A stretch of DNA of 64,000 bases from positions 54,001 to 118,000 of the forward strand of contig NW_026729277.1 of NCBI RefSeq assembly GCF_030272615.1, read 5' to 3'. Position numbers and translations under genes: made by a program. Shown in pieces: positions 21,967 through 33,823 of the stretch (positions are counted from its first letter, which is position 1; every line of letters starts with the position of its first letter). The notes under the pieces were generated by a model that was not told the origin of the DNA, searched no databases, and was given only the letters and a program-made list of their open reading frames with translations. Source of the stretch: Cryptomeria japonica. Its lineage: Eukaryota > Streptophyta > Pinopsida > Cupressales > Cupressaceae.

Positions 21967-22869
21967 TGTTGGAATTCAAGAACACTAAGAGGGGGGTGAA
22001 TCAGTGTTCTACCAGAATGATCAATTTTAACCTTATTAAAACATGCATACACTAACCAGTATACCAATACATATAGAATTGAAAAAAGTAAAGCAACCAA
22101 TAGGCCAATCACATAAATGAATACCGTAACACACAAAATTATACATGGAAAAACTCAAAGAGAAAAAACCAAGGTGATTTGTGACCCATAATATCAATCC
22201 ACTAGCCATATGAAGAGATATTACAAAATATAGGGGCATGCACTTGTGGGAAGGCTTACAGCCTCTGCACACTGCTCAATCACAAAAGGAGCCTCATTGA
22301 CCACATACAAATCTAGACTAAAATCCGAAGAAATGATTGAACTGCAAAGATAGCTCCAGTTAAGCTCTATTTGTTCTGGTCTGAAACCCTAACCCCTACC
22401 CGAATAACCCTTACATAAGTATCCTCACATACATGATATATTTCGCATCTCCTTTGCATTCCATGACCTTACGCTCTCTTCTATGGTATTTCAAAATGAT
22501 CTAATTAACTGACCTATATACCCTTTACAATTCATCATGCCTTGTGTCAGCTTACAAAGATAATTACAAAATGAATATACATGTCAACTAGATAACATAA
22601 ATACATGAATATTAAAAAAATTGCTAATGCTGAATCCAAAAGATGTCGACCTCCAATATCAATAGCCTTAGTCTAAACCATGATGGCTTGCATTGTCGGT
22701 AATCAAAGAAATCTATCCAACCTGCTGGTGTCAGTGCCAATATCAGTGAAGTGACTATGAAGTGCATGTCGGTACACAATTGAACCAAAATATGAAGTTA
22801 GAACAAGTTGCCATGTTGCCATCAATGACAACATATTCAAACCAACCAATTGAGTGTCAATTGCCAACA
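21967..22869 (-). repeat. NA-2 3' LTR
   Basis: 903 bp, TGTTGGAATTC to ATTGCCAACA. It contains the G-rich AAGAGGGGGGTGAATCA block shared with Copia-2. It lacks the SINE present in the other LTR. Confidence 0.9.
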
Positions 22870-22882
22870 ATCTTCCCCTTTG
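22870..22882 (-). other. NA-2 polypurine tract
   Basis: On the minus strand AAAGGGGAAGAT directly before TGTTGGCAATTG. The longer context GCCATCAATGCCAAAGGGG nearly equals that of Copia-2. Confidence 0.82.
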
Positions 22883-23149
22883 GCATTGATGGCAATACTC
22901 ATGTGAAAAATGATCATGGTTTCCATCTGTCGGTTTCATCCTGAACCTGCTCCCCCTAAGCTGAATATCCATCAATACAAAATACTCCATACCTCCATAA
23001 TTTTTCACCTATACTCCCCTATACTTTCTTTTTCTTTTTCACATCTATATCACTCCCCCTTTGACATCAATGCCATCAAAAATACCAAAAAGTATCAAAA
23101 ATCAGGATGAAGAATGAAAGACCGCACAATGAATATGTCCCAAAATATC

Positions 23150-26100
23150 TTACCAAAATTGAATGTATTTGAAAATATCTGGATACGCCTTCTCCAAAAT
23201 CTCTAGATAGGTATCCCAACTAGATTTGAAGGTGTCGAAAATAGATACAAGTCCATTTAGCATATGGGCAAATGACTCTTTCTCATTAAGCTCTGCTAGT
23301 GTGGTCTTACCAACCAGATCTATACACTCCTTCTTATGTACACTTAATGAATCCAACCAAACACTCACCAAACCTCTAAGACTTCTGACTCTCCTTGTGA
23401 TTTTATCTTTTTCTTTCTCAAGAGAAAAAACTTTGGGCTTCCAAAACCAAAATCTAGCCATCTATAGATGTAGTTAATGAAATCAATCCATCAAAAGAAT
23501 TGGCTATACCTGCAATCTCCTCCTAAATATCCTTAATCTTTTTATCTGACTCAACTGTGAGCAAACCTGTATTACAACATACTCTATAGAAATTAGTACA
23601 CTACCTCAATCCATTATCTATCAATCTCAACTTTTCATTTATCTTCTTCCTCTCAGAGTCAATCACTTGATCAAATGTAGCTCTCTTTGCCTGTTTGAAC
23701 CTCTCTAGTGCTTGTTGGTTTGATATCTACTGCAAGGATTGAAAATCCTTTGAAATGTGCTATGTGATTGTCTTAAGCTTGTTGGATGGGCTCGCTTCTC
23801 TGTCAAACTTGCACTCCAAGACTAGTCTATGCAAAACAGTGATAGACTAGTCAATAACACATTTATCCATAGATCCCTCCTTCAACATTTTTTGTGCAAC
23901 CATCATCATGAGTTCAGTATAACTCATCTTAGTTATTCTTTTCTTTTCAACCTGTGAGGTGTCAATTAACAACAATGATGGACTTACTACTGGTTCCTTG
24001 CTGGATTCCCTTTTCTTCTCTTCTAATTTTTTAACCTTTATAGCTTCCTCACTTGCACCAGTGGCTTCACCACTTGGTGCAATCTTAGTAACTATCAGTT
24101 CCTTCCTAGGAACTATAACCTCATCCTTTACATTTGTATCCGGAGGACTATTGTCCTCAACATTAGTAACTTGTACATTATCAACCTTTACACTCTTTGC
24201 ATCTACCGATATCTCAACATTTTCCTATACATTTGTAACTACAGGGGACTCAATATTTACTATCTTAACGTTTTTCAAAACTGGGAGTGAAGTACCCATT
24301 ATACCTTTACCTTTCCCTTCAATCGGGATGTCTGTAGTATCTGTCTTAGGTTCCGGTGAAGTATAAAAACCATGACTCTTCACATAACTTAACCCATGCC
24401 TTGTGTATCTCCTCGATTATCTCATTTAATCTACCTAACAAAAGATTGATTATTCTATGCTTGTTGTTAAAGATTTTTCTATCTGCAACCTCAAGTGTCT
24501 TGTTCATCTCCTTTGGAGCAATAGAAAAACAACAGATAAAAACTCTTGAATCTTTATATACCTATCCTCTTGCATTTTCGATAGTCTTCTAGAATCTAAA
24601 ATGTCATACAATAATGTCGGTATTGGTCTTCAATTTCTAACAAGGCTTTCTTATATGTATATCCAAATACAACAAAACTGCTTCCTCTACTTCTCTTTGT
24701 TCATCATTATCTAAATGTTCATAATAAAATTGTACATTCTTTAACATGCCATCTTTAGTAATTTCATCAACTAAATCTGCACAAGTCTTTGGTGGAATGA
24801 TAGTTACATTACCAAATTCAATTGATATCAATGTTATCCTTCTTCTTTCTCCTTCTAGTACCGGATGCGGCTGAAGGTGTTTCTTTTGATGCTCTTCTCT
24901 ATGCCGGTATCCTGATAGTGACTTTCCTAACTGGTTACTTCTTAGCTTCTGCCTTGGTCTCTTAATGTTTATTCCTCAATACCCTTTTGAATGCCAGGGG
25001 TGTGTCATCCTCAGATGCAGATTCTACTGCAATAGGCTCAATGAATATTTCTAGTTCTTTCCTCTTCCTCCCTTTCTTTGAGACAACATCAATCAATGTC
25101 TTGATGTCTTATGAAACATTTTCAACAAATTTACTTGCCTTGCCCTCATTCTTCTCTCTCTTCTTTCGGTTGCAATCAGCTTCAACCTCTTGCATCTTCT
25201 ACCTAGAAGTGCCAAAGGTTTTTTATAGTTTCATCTACCAATGCATCAATTAGAATTTGTGCGTAAGCATCAAGAATCTGTGCATCAACTTCATAACCCA
25301 TTTCCACAATCCAAATCTTTCGGGGCCTTACAGCTTCCATCAAAGTTTCATCTTTCTTGACCATGAAGCATATGTCGGTTGAGTACTTCTCAACAATGTA
25401 CTTTGGAACCCTTATCCTAGAATTCATAGCCTTTTCAAATGCTTTATTGTAACCCCACACTTTGTCATCTCTTTGAGTATCCAATGTAGCAATTGACTGT
25501 TTTAGTTGCCTCCCTACTGGGATATTGAATGCCCATTATCTCTTCCCAAAACTGGGAGTCTCATTGATGAAAAATAGCCTTAAATAGACAATTAGGTTAC
25601 CATACCAAAATGTTCCTTTCTTTTCTCCTTTAATTTTTCATAGGTTAATCAACAATTCATCCAACATCCAACCACATAGATCTAACTTATCATTCTCCCT
25701 CATCATTTTATAAGCTGCATAAATGCAAGAGATAGAAACATAATTCAATCAGTTTCATTGTGTTACCTTGTATCTGATGATCATGCTTCCGAATCTGATG
25801 TCTATATCGGTGATAGTACTGATCCTCATTGACCGCTTGTTTGATGTTGTATCGGTAATCTTGTTGACCTAATCATTTGAAACTTTCTTCTCCGGACATT
25901 GTCCAACATGTGGTAAATCGATGATTACCTTGATGTCCTCCTGTGTAATCTTATATAGTATATCCAACCAGATAAATTCTCCATGCACTCTTCTCAAACA
26001 TACCTAATAATTTCCTCTTCCAATTCTAGAATATCTAGAATGCTGGTAAACCCTAATTCCACAATATGCTTGTATTTGGGCTTAATCTTTCCAGAATCTC

Positions 26101-26347
26101 CCATTATCTCATTCATGTACATGCTCTTAATATCAATCATTCCTAAATCCTCAATATGACAGTGAATATAACCTCTTACATCTTCGACATACACGACTCC
26201 TTCTGGGACATGGGAAAAAGCTCCAACTGAATCATCTAGGGTAGCAACATGCGGATATCGCTTGAAAATCAGCCTGGGATGGTCCTTGATCTCAACAAAA
26301 GTTAGATTTGTAGCAAAGATAGGTATAGATGATGATCTTGCTTCCAT
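23150..26347 (-). pseudogene. NA-2 ORF2: long unknown protein, decayed
   Basis: From ATG 26347 (MEARSSSIPIFATNLTFVEI) protein-like sequence runs about 1,000 codons in changing frames to near 23150. Visible parts: an N-terminal region ending LELEEEIIRYV; a middle region with VKKDETLMEAVRPRKIWI (25484-25203); a low-complexity acidic stretch with TNVEDNSPPDTNVKDEV near 24150; and a C-terminal Lys/Glu-rich, probably coiled region (FAHMLNGLVSIFDTFKSSWD, 23461-23150). Several stops are TAG where Gln fits. No polymerase or nuclease motif. I do not recognise the family. It might be a captured host gene or an accessory gag-like protein. Confidence 0.5.
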
Positions 26348-26514
26348 GATTGAAGATAAATACCTATGAATAGCTGTCGGTGAAAAATCCTAAAAGACCT
26401 TTTCCAATCACTCGTGAAATCACTCAAGATAATATCGATCGCACTAATTCACCTTAGAATTTCTCTGAATCAATCTAAATGCAAAGTGATCATAAATGAA
26501 GTGAATTTGACCTT

Positions 26515-27794
26515 TTATCCTCTAAGAAACCCTAATCTTTCATTGACATCAATGACTTCCAGTGGAAGATACCGGATCTCGATCAAACATCTCCATGCCA
26601 GATAAGAATCTCCAATGTCTGGAACATCTTCCAGATCCTCTTCCAGGGGAATATGAAACATCTTCATGAATTTTCCTACCCCTAAGGCATCTACCTTAGT
26701 TACCAAATGAGCTACCTGCCGGTGCAAGAGCAACCTCCTCTGTCGGTTGAGTAACCGGCGCATTTCTATCTTATGATTGTTCTTCTGACTTCTTGACCCA
26801 TCTCTGGGTATGATCTTGCCAAATTTCATTAACCTTCTCTTTTCCTTTCTCATTTGATCCTCCATTACCAACCAATAGATTTATGCTTCTACAGAACTTA
26901 GCAATATGTCCAACCTCATTACATGCATAACATGTAACATTGTTCTTTTGCATTGCTTGACCTGTACTGATTAGCCATATGTCCAAATTTTGCACATGCA
27001 TAACACTTAACATTCATTCTACAATATTCTATCTTATGACCATACTTATTACATTTAGAACATTGACCGGGAGTAGAATCAGGGGTCTGATTTGCTCTAT
27101 TTGTACATTGCCTAGCCATGTGACCAAATTTATTACAAAAAAAGAATCTACCATTAAATTTATAAGCATTAAATTGCCTAATCGGTGCCTTATGTATTTG
27201 ATCTTCATTTGTAGTACCGGAACTCTGTCCTTGTTCAAATCCAAGTCCACTGGAATATCCATTCTACCTTTGTCTCTTCAACAACTCATCTAGTTGTGTT
27301 GAACTAATCTTGAATTTATCTTTATACTCACTTGCAATAGTCAGATCATCTCTCACAATTATCATTTTTCTCTCAAGCTCTTTTTCATTACTCTAGGATT
27401 GTAGTAAATTAGTTCTTAACATATCATTCTCATGAACCCACCTTCCACATTCTTCAAATTTATTTTTCAGAGATACAACAAGATTTTCTTCCTTTTTCTT
27501 CCGGTCCTCAATCTCCTTAGACATCCTCATAGCTATAGCTTGCATTTCATTTCTCATAACCATGTTTTCCTGACTTAATTTCAAACATCTCTCATTAAGT
27601 GAATCATTCTCATCATTATCCTTATTCTGCAAAAGTTCCTTCCTCCTAGCCTGAATAGATGAAAATCTCTCCTGTAAGACAATAATAAATTCCTAAGCAA
27701 AATTCAATTCATCTCGTAGCTTTAGGTTCTTCATCGTTTTAGCATCATAATCTTCAAGTGCCACCTCAAGTTACTTCTCCATACTCATATCCAT
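26515..27794 (-). pseudogene. NA-2 gag-like ORF with coiled coil and four CCHC zinc knuckles
   Basis: From ATG 27794 (MDMSMEK) a Glu/Lys-rich coiled-coil segment (to about 27400) leads to LDELLKRQR..GYSSGLGF, a motif seen before the knuckles in copia gags, and four knuckles: one near 27110-27150 (first Cys replaced by Phe), CSKCNKYGHKIEYC at 27062-27021 (intact), CYACAKFGHMANQY at 27005-26964 (last Cys to Tyr) and CYACNEVGHIAKFC at 26932-26891 (intact, after a frameshift). Stops within the first part are TAA/TAG where Gln is expected. Knuckles of this type bind the RNA genome for packaging. Confidence 0.65.
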
Positions 27795-27847
27795 GGATTT
27801 CGGATTCAGGATCTTCCTTAAGCTGTTAAACTTCCTCTGAGGCACAA

Positions 27848-27860
27848 GACTCTGATACCA
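27848..27860 (-). other. NA-2 primer binding site
   Basis: TGGTATCAGAGTC on the minus strand, two bases from the 5' LTR: complementary to initiator-Met tRNA apart from GTC for GCC. Confidence 0.85.
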
Positions 27861-27862
27861 AT

Positions 27863-29071
27863 TGTTGGAATCCAAGAACATTTAGAGGGGAGGGGTGAAT
27901 CAGTGTTCTACCGGAATGATCAATTTTAACCTTATTAAAACATGCATACACCAACTGATATACCAGCACATATAGAATTGAAAGAAGTAAAGCAACCAAT
28001 AAGCCAATCACATAAATGAATACAATAACACACAGAATTATATGTGGAAAAAATCAAAGAGGAAAAACTATGATGGGATTTGTGACCCACAATATCAATC
28101 CATTTTCCATATAAAGAGATATTATAAAATATAGGGGCCTACACTTGCAGGAAGGCTTACGGCCTAGAGCATATTGCTCAATCACAAAAGGAGCCTCACT
28201 GATTACAATCCGGAGAAATGATTGAACTACAAAGATACAATCTTCTATGCCTGAATATAGTTCTGGTTAAGCTTTGTCTGTTCTGGTCTGAAACCCTAAA
28301 CCCTTACCAAAATAACCATTACATAAGTATCCTAACATACATGATATATTTTGCATCTCCTTTACATTTCATGACCTTACACTCTCTTCTATGGTATTTC
28401 AAAATGATCTAATTAACTGACCTATATACCCTTTTACAATTCATCATGCCTTATGTCGGCTTACAAAGATAATTACAATATGAATATACATGTCAGCTAG
28501 ATAAATTTTTTTTTTTTTAATAATGCCTGGTAAACTTTTTAATGTGACCGATGACGCTGGCATGACACGCCCTTCGGCTCCACGTGAAACACTTTTGACC
28601 CAGAGCTATGAACCGGTGAGGCCACAACATAGGGGATCTCATCCCTACACTTCACTTGTTCAAACCCACAAGCACAATGGCCCAGTGAAGATACAAGGCC
28701 TGTGAGCATAGTGGCCCAGCAGGGGTTTGAACCTTGGTGGCCACTTCACCAACGAAGTGTTTTAACTGCGACACTACATGTCCAAAGATAGTTAGATGGA
28801 TAACATAAATACATGAATATAAAAAATAATTGCCGATGCTGGATCCAAAAGACGTTAGCCTCCAATACCAATAACCTGATTCTAAACCATGTCGACCTAC
28901 ATTGTCGGCATCAAAGAAATCTATCCAACCTATTGGTGTTGGTGCCAATGAAGTGTTTGTGAAGTGCCTACTGGTAGACAACTGAACCAAAATATGAAGC
29001 TGGAACAAGTTGCCATGTTGCCATCAATGACAGTATATTGAAACCAACCAATTGTGTGTCAATTGCCAGCA
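27863..29071 (-). repeat. NA-2 5' LTR (carrying a SINE)
   Basis: 1209 bp, homologous to 21967-22869 apart from a roughly 290-bp insertion at 28503-28790. Ends ATTGCCAGCA at 29071, followed by CTATC. Confidence 0.9.
28503..28790 (-). mobile_element. tRNA-derived SINE in the NA-2 5' LTR
   Basis: On the minus strand: perfect box B GGTTCAAACCC (28733-28723), box A-like TAGTGTCGCAG upstream, and a 3' A-run (13 T on +, 28506-28518). The other NA-2 LTR gives the empty site (CAACTAGATAACATAAATAC near 22590). Flanking GCTAGAT (28496-28502) and GTTAGAT (28791-28797) are the likely target duplication. It inserted after NA-2. Confidence 0.75.
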
Positions 29072-29076
29072 CTATC

Positions 29077-30214
29077 TACTTTCCCCTTCCATAGTGATAA
29101 TTTTATTTACTTGATGAAATTTAATATGGTTACTAAGTATTGTCATAGTAGTGTTATTAATGATTCTTTCTTACCATGGGCCTAGGTCTTAGATGAGTTA
29201 TATTGAAGAATAGATACCTTCCCTTTGATGAATAAATAATATTTGTATTCCATAGTTTCTATTCACTAAATAGATAAATTTGAAAATGATGAGTATAGAA
29301 TTAAGGTAATTAGGGCAGTTACAAGCATATCATATGCTATGTTATGCATGTCAAAATATCATAAAATGTATAATCTACCAACTCTTCTCTGTGATAATAG
29401 ATTAGCACAATGTTTACCATACATTGAACTTATAAAGCATATTATTGCATTGAATAATTTATAGAGCCTACAAGGGATTGAAGATGTTGAGGTGAGAATA
29501 ATGCATATAAGATATTTGTAAAGATTTATGATTGTTGTTTGCAGGGAGACTATAATTTGAACTACTCAAGCCATAATATTAAGGTAAAGGTCTTATTTGT
29601 ATGAGAGAAATTAAATAAATTATTTGGTATTAGTTCATTAGAGATTATATTGTTAATGATGCTAAGAGGGTTTGAAATCATGAATCAAAAGAAAACATTG
29701 TAAAGGATTGAATCATTAAAATTAGTTAGTGATTTGAAATAGGTGGAGAATATAAGAAACTCATTCTATTAATTTTATTATGATGTAAATTATTTTTGAA
29801 TTATCATTTTAAATATTATATTATTTGAAATATTGAATGCATTTTTCTTTCAATGCCATCATTGTTATATGTGACGAGGTCTTCAAGGACTCACATGAAT
29901 CAGCGAAACAATGGTGTAATATGGTCAAACTAGAGATTGGTGGCACTAGAGGATGGAGGATATACATCATCTCAAGCTAACTTCTTATTTTTGAGATGGT
30001 GCTTTGTATGAGAAGCAATTTTTTATTTCTTTCCTCCATTTCTTCTTTATTGCTATTAGATTTGAAAGTTACATATATTGTGAAGTTTCTTTTTAAGACA
30101 AGCAAGGGGTTTGGTGTTCAACTCAACAAAGATTGTAGCTCAGAGAGATCACAAGACTGTACTCAAGAATTATACTCTTATGAAGATCAAGAAATAACTT
30201 GATGGAATCCTATG
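29077..30214. other. spacer right of NA-2
   Basis: AT-rich DNA without recognisable genes. It joins the duplicated PRP-unit flank at about 30215. Confidence 0.45.
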
Positions 30215-30542
30215 TATACATATCTCAATGTGAATTGTCGTCAAATAATTTTCTTTAGACTCCATCTCTCATTTTATCATTCTCTCATTATTTCTCAGTT
30301 TTCACATGCACAATCAACTTCCCACAAGATAAACAATGAGTGGATAGACTCATTGTTAGAACTCTTTGTTGTGATGTGATTTTTCACCTCTCACATTGAT
30401 TGCCTACGCTGGAAAAATGCTTACACACTTTTTAGCTAGGTAGGAAAAAGTGGTTTTGATGTTGCTTGAAGGAATATTAAATAATAATGAAAAAGATATA
30501 TTGAAATTAAAATTATCTTATTACATTGATTTTCTTCATTGA
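30215..30542. repeat. distal 3' flank of PRP-C unit (left part)
   Basis: Homologous to 62275-62585 (shared CCCACAAGATAAACAATGAG-type block and TCTTATTACATTGATTTTC). The LINE at 30543 interrupts it; homology resumes at about 32441. Confidence 0.6.
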
Positions 30543-31499
30543 TTTTTTTTTATGAATAGGAAGTCTAGATTCTATTAATTAAGAGAAAATATACACTATT
30601 CACAAAAGTATGTAGGGGAATACGGGATCACCCCTTAGATTTTAGATGGATAGAGCCCAAAAATTCAGCAAACATGGGAAATGCCTAAAAAATAACAAAA
30701 AATTACATAATAATGGTGAGTAGGTAGCTTAACCGATCCCAGTGAGAGGCGGAGGTGGATCCTTATCATATTTAAGACCCCATAGAACAGGGAAGTCTAG
30801 GATATCATCCGAGAGGGTCCTTGGAACCCTCATCAACAGAAGCAACCTCCTCAGTGTTCTCTTCATCACATGTAGGGGAAATGGACAGAGCCAAGAGAGG
30901 AAGGGCCTTGGAAAAATTAGGCCAAGTACTGTCATTTCCAGTGGGCCACCCACTACCACCACTAGCAAGAGGCGCAACACCTCCAGAACCCCAATCACCA
31001 TGAATAGGCAAAGAGGAATGCCAATGGTGTAAATCCCGACCATTAGACCGGTGGCAAACATTAGACCACAAGAAGAAGAACTACACCGACAACGCCACCC
31101 AGGAGGTGGTGATTGACCCCTTGAAGCAGGATGATCAAGAGGTTGTCTAGCAATTGTACAAGGGGTGTTTCCTCAATGCTCTAAAACCTCCTAAAGGTGG
31201 GCCACCTCAATGGTGACCTTGTTGGCTTGCACTTGGATCTGTAACATAACATTATTACATATACAAGTTTCAGCATAAAGAAAAACTTTCATATCAATAG
31301 AGCTGTGAGAAAATAAAACAACTTTTTTTTCTTTCCATAAGGCAATCGGAATTTCTATCCTGAAAGCGTGTCATATCTGGGTGAAGGAATGAGTGAGGCT
31401 AGGAGGGTCCCTGAGAAAAGCCATGTGCTAAGAGAAAGTTTTAGGCCTGAAAGTTCTTAATAAATCATGAATCTATCTCCAGAAACTCTAAGCATGACA

Positions 31500-32430
31500 A
31501 CAATACCAGAAAAGATGCATAAAAGACTTTTGTTGCCCACAAAATGGGTAGTGAGGATCCAAAACCCCTATGTGCCACAGGCGAGAGCCAACAGGCAAGC
31601 CTTGGAAAAGAATACACAAGGCAAAGTGGGCAAGTTTTGGGTTCACAATGGTAGACTAGATGCTAAGAAATCGACGTCGCCAAGTGATAGTAGTCAACTG
31701 CAAGTGCCATCATATGTTCAAAGCTAGTACCATAGGAAGATGCTAAGAGAGTCATCTATAACCCAAAGAAACTAGGAAGATGCTAAGAGAGTCATCTATA
31801 ACCCAAAGAGGGTTTGTATCAGGAAAATGAATGTACCACATCTTGTCTTTCGACCAGGGCCTCATAGAGTGAATGCCCAACTTGTGAAGCATATTCACAA
31901 ACAGAGCCGGTAACACAATGTCAAACATCTATCGATCTGGCTAAATGAGCTGAACTGTACCCGAAAATCTTCCCAAGACCGAACGCTCATGGAAGCTCTA
32001 GAAAAGAGATCTTTGGGAGTACGAATGCCACGCTTGTGAAAGCGTAAAGCATGTTTATTTGAAATTTCCTAGCAAGAGAAAGGCGCTTCGTGATCCAATA
32101 AGACAACTTTTTCTCAATTCTGGTAAGGACCGTATTCCACAAATCCACTGGAGAACCTTGAAAAGGCAAAAGGGATACCTAGGAATCTAAAAACTTCACC
32201 ATGATCTAACCACTTCCAGTCAAACTGGAGAAGCCACGAGGGAGCCGAAAGGAAGGGCTGCCTATAGCGCTGCGTCTTGTACCATTGAATGGTAGACCCA
32301 GAGGCCAGACAAAAGATATCAACACAGCAAAGGGTCTCCCGAACATTCTGTTCATCTTCAATGAGAGTTAAGAAGGAATCATCAGCGAAGTGGTCGTTGG
32401 TTAATTGAGATGGCGAGTTACCACTAGCCT
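31500..32430 (-). pseudogene. LINE ORF2 fragment (RT C-terminus and zf-RVT)
   Basis: Minus-strand frames starting inside the RT domain: FADD motif with LTLIEDEQNV, then GSTIQWYKT, the LGIPF and W-x-x-x-x-LSLA blocks typical of LINE RT thumb, and a zinc-binding RVT region. Split across frames with stops. A 40-bp tandem duplication at 31734-31812 (AGGAAGATGCTAAGAGAGTC twice) disturbs it further. Confidence 0.75.
31734..31812. repeat. 40-bp tandem duplication inside LINE-1
   Basis: AGGAAGATGCTAAGAGAGTC followed by ATCTATAACCCAAAGA starts at 31734 and again at 31774, period 40. Confidence 0.85.
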
Positions 32431-32440
32431 CCATCATTGA

Positions 32441-33193
32441 ATGTTGAGAATATGTTGTTGTTTGGAAAGATTCAAGAATATCACTGAAATCTATTACTGC
32501 GTATAACAAATAATTAAACAATTTAAATCTATGATATTTCTACAATTCACAATAATGCTTAAAATGTTTGAAATGTTTTTAAGATTGAGAAACATTTTAA
32601 GATTCATACAGCTGTTCATTTTTTTCTGTTACAAATGCTGTCACGTCTCCTCGCGTATAAATGCAAAAAACGGATGGTGTCAAAATGCACTTAAAATGCT
32701 ACCAAAATTTAGTTTCCATAAGACGAAGGGCTAAATTACAATGACGGAAAAATAAAGCATAAACGACACGCAATGTTACAACAGTGAATGGGCTTTTGTT
32801 TAATGGGCGTTTCATTTACAAAGTACTACGTTAATTAAATCGACTTTTTCCGTTCCCGTTACATCATTCACGTAGGTAAGACAACGGTAAATAAAAAAGT
32901 ATGAAATCGAAGCATCCAATTAATTTGTTAACAAAGAAAGGCCGATAAAATGGTGTGAGAAATGCTAATAATATTGTAATATAGAACTAATCATAACATA
33001 ACATTACAATAATAGATAGAGAAGCCGCGGCTTCTGCATCACACGGATAACAACATTTACGAGAAAATAATTCAAGTCTCCCCTCATCATTCTCATCGGC
33101 GAAATCAACCTGTAGTTTTACTACTATTGTTCACCGCAATCTAAACCACGTCTCCTTTATTTATGGTCTATATATTCTCCTCGGACTTACTAT
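32441..33193 (-). other. PRP-C 3' flank and 3' UTR exon 2
   Basis: Shared flank (CAATAATGCTTAAAATG...ACAAATGCTGTCAC) as in PRP-D; closer in it is the 3' UTR exon 2, homologous to that of PRP-A (CTATATATTCTCCTCGGACTT on +). No AATAAA seen. Confidence 0.55.
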
Positions 33194-33281
33194 CTGCAAC
33201 AAGAACAAAAAGAAAACTTAGTTGATCACCCATTTAAGAGATGGAAATGTAAAATGTGTTGAAACGGAACTGTGAACTTAC
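33194..33281 (-). other. PRP-C 3' UTR intron
   Basis: GTAAGTTCAC donor at 33281 and TTGCAG acceptor at 33194, 88 nt. The donor is 7 nt after the stop codon. Confidence 0.72.
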
Positions 33282-33288
33282 AAAGTGT

Positions 33289-33786
33289 CTAATAAGTAGG
33301 ATGAGGTGGAGGAGAGCTATGCATGGGAGGATGACTGTAGTGTCCATGCTTTGGTGGGGGCTTTATTACTGCCTTGGGAGGAGATTTCTTCAAGGGAGGA
33401 TGCACTTCACCAGGGCCATTGAATATAGGGGAACCTGGCTTGTGATAGAGTGGAGCATTAGCAGGAGAGAAGTGTGGGGATTTGTGGAAAGGTGGCGGCT
33501 TAGGAATAAGGGGAGAAGGGTGGGGCGATTGTGGGTTTGGAAATGTAGGAGAGTGGGCGTCTTGCATGGGAGACTTCTTCTCGAATGGGGGATTGTGAAT
33601 GAAGGGAGAAGGGAAGTGTGGTTGTGGGCTTTGTAGTGGCGGTGGGAGCGCAGGTGGGTGAGCTCCTGGTAATGGCTTTCTATTGTGGTGGAAAGGACTA
33701 GGCAATGGCCTCTCCGATAAACATACTGACACAAATGCCAACAAGAGGATGAGTACAAAAGAATTGTGAAGAGCCATCGCTAACAT
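33289..33786 (-). CDS. PRP-C: proline/histidine-rich secreted protein, intact copy
   Basis: 165 residues from ATG 33786 (MLAMALHNS), the first ATG after the TATA box; the ATG at 33777 (MALHNS, 162 residues) is the one shared by all paralogs and has better context, so it may be the true start. Signal peptide ...LILLLAFVSVCLS, then ERPLPSPFHHNRKPLPGAHP and a Pro/His/Lys-rich chain (PPLQSPQPHFPSPF, PPLKKSPPKAVIKPPPKHGH) ending SPPPHPTY. The mature part has no Cys and no membrane segment; Lys, His and Tyr among Pro blocks suit a cross-linked cell-wall protein. The continuous frame makes it the reference for the damage in PRP-A and PRP-B. Possible function in wall structure or defence is inference. 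Confidence 0.8.
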   Translation of the reverse strand: MLAMALHNSFVLILLLAFVSVCLSERPLPSPFHHNRKPLPGAHPPALPPPLQSPQPHFPSPFIHNPPFEKKSPMQDAHSPTFPNPQSPHPSPLIPKPPPFHKSPHFSPANAPLYHKPGSPIFNGPGEVHPPLKKSPPKAVIKPPPKHGHYSHPPMHSSPPPHPTY

Positions 33787-33823
33787 TGTTGATGGTGAGT
33801 TGAAATGGTGAGAGGGTTGAAGA

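Larger units (their letters stand above)
21967..29071 (-). mobile_element. NA-2: complete non-autonomous LTR retrotransposon with gag and a long unknown ORF
   Basis: Both LTRs begin TGTTGG on the + strand and end CCAACA or CCAGCA. The flanking 5 bp are CTATC on both sides (21962-21966 and 29072-29076), a perfect target duplication. The primer site and 5' LTR are on the right, so the element reads on the minus strand. The interior (22870-27862) encodes a coiled-coil plus zinc-knuckle gag-like frame and a second long frame; no protease, integrase, reverse transcriptase or RNase H motif is present in the ~5 kb. It must have depended on enzymes from another element. LTR, primer site and polypurine tract resemble those of Copia-2. 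Confidence 0.88.
30543..32433 (-). mobile_element. LINE-1: 5'-truncated L1-type LINE
   Basis: Flanked by TCATTGA at 30536-30542 and 32434-32440. On + it starts with nine T (30543-30551), the A-tail of a minus-strand copy. The coding remnant runs RT fingers-to-thumb then zf-RVT: HFADDSFLTL (FADD active site, near 32390), FRFLGIPFAF, IEKKLSYWITKRLSLA and, near 31620-31500, a PKLAHFALCILFQGLP...CGQQKSFMHLFWYC zinc region. The N-terminal part of ORF2 and all of ORF1 are missing, as usual in 5'-truncated LINEs. Confidence 0.85.

Noticed and set aside
23959-24366. 135-residue Ser/Thr-rich plus-strand ORF
   Set aside because: Antisense shadow of the acidic region of NA-2 ORF2.
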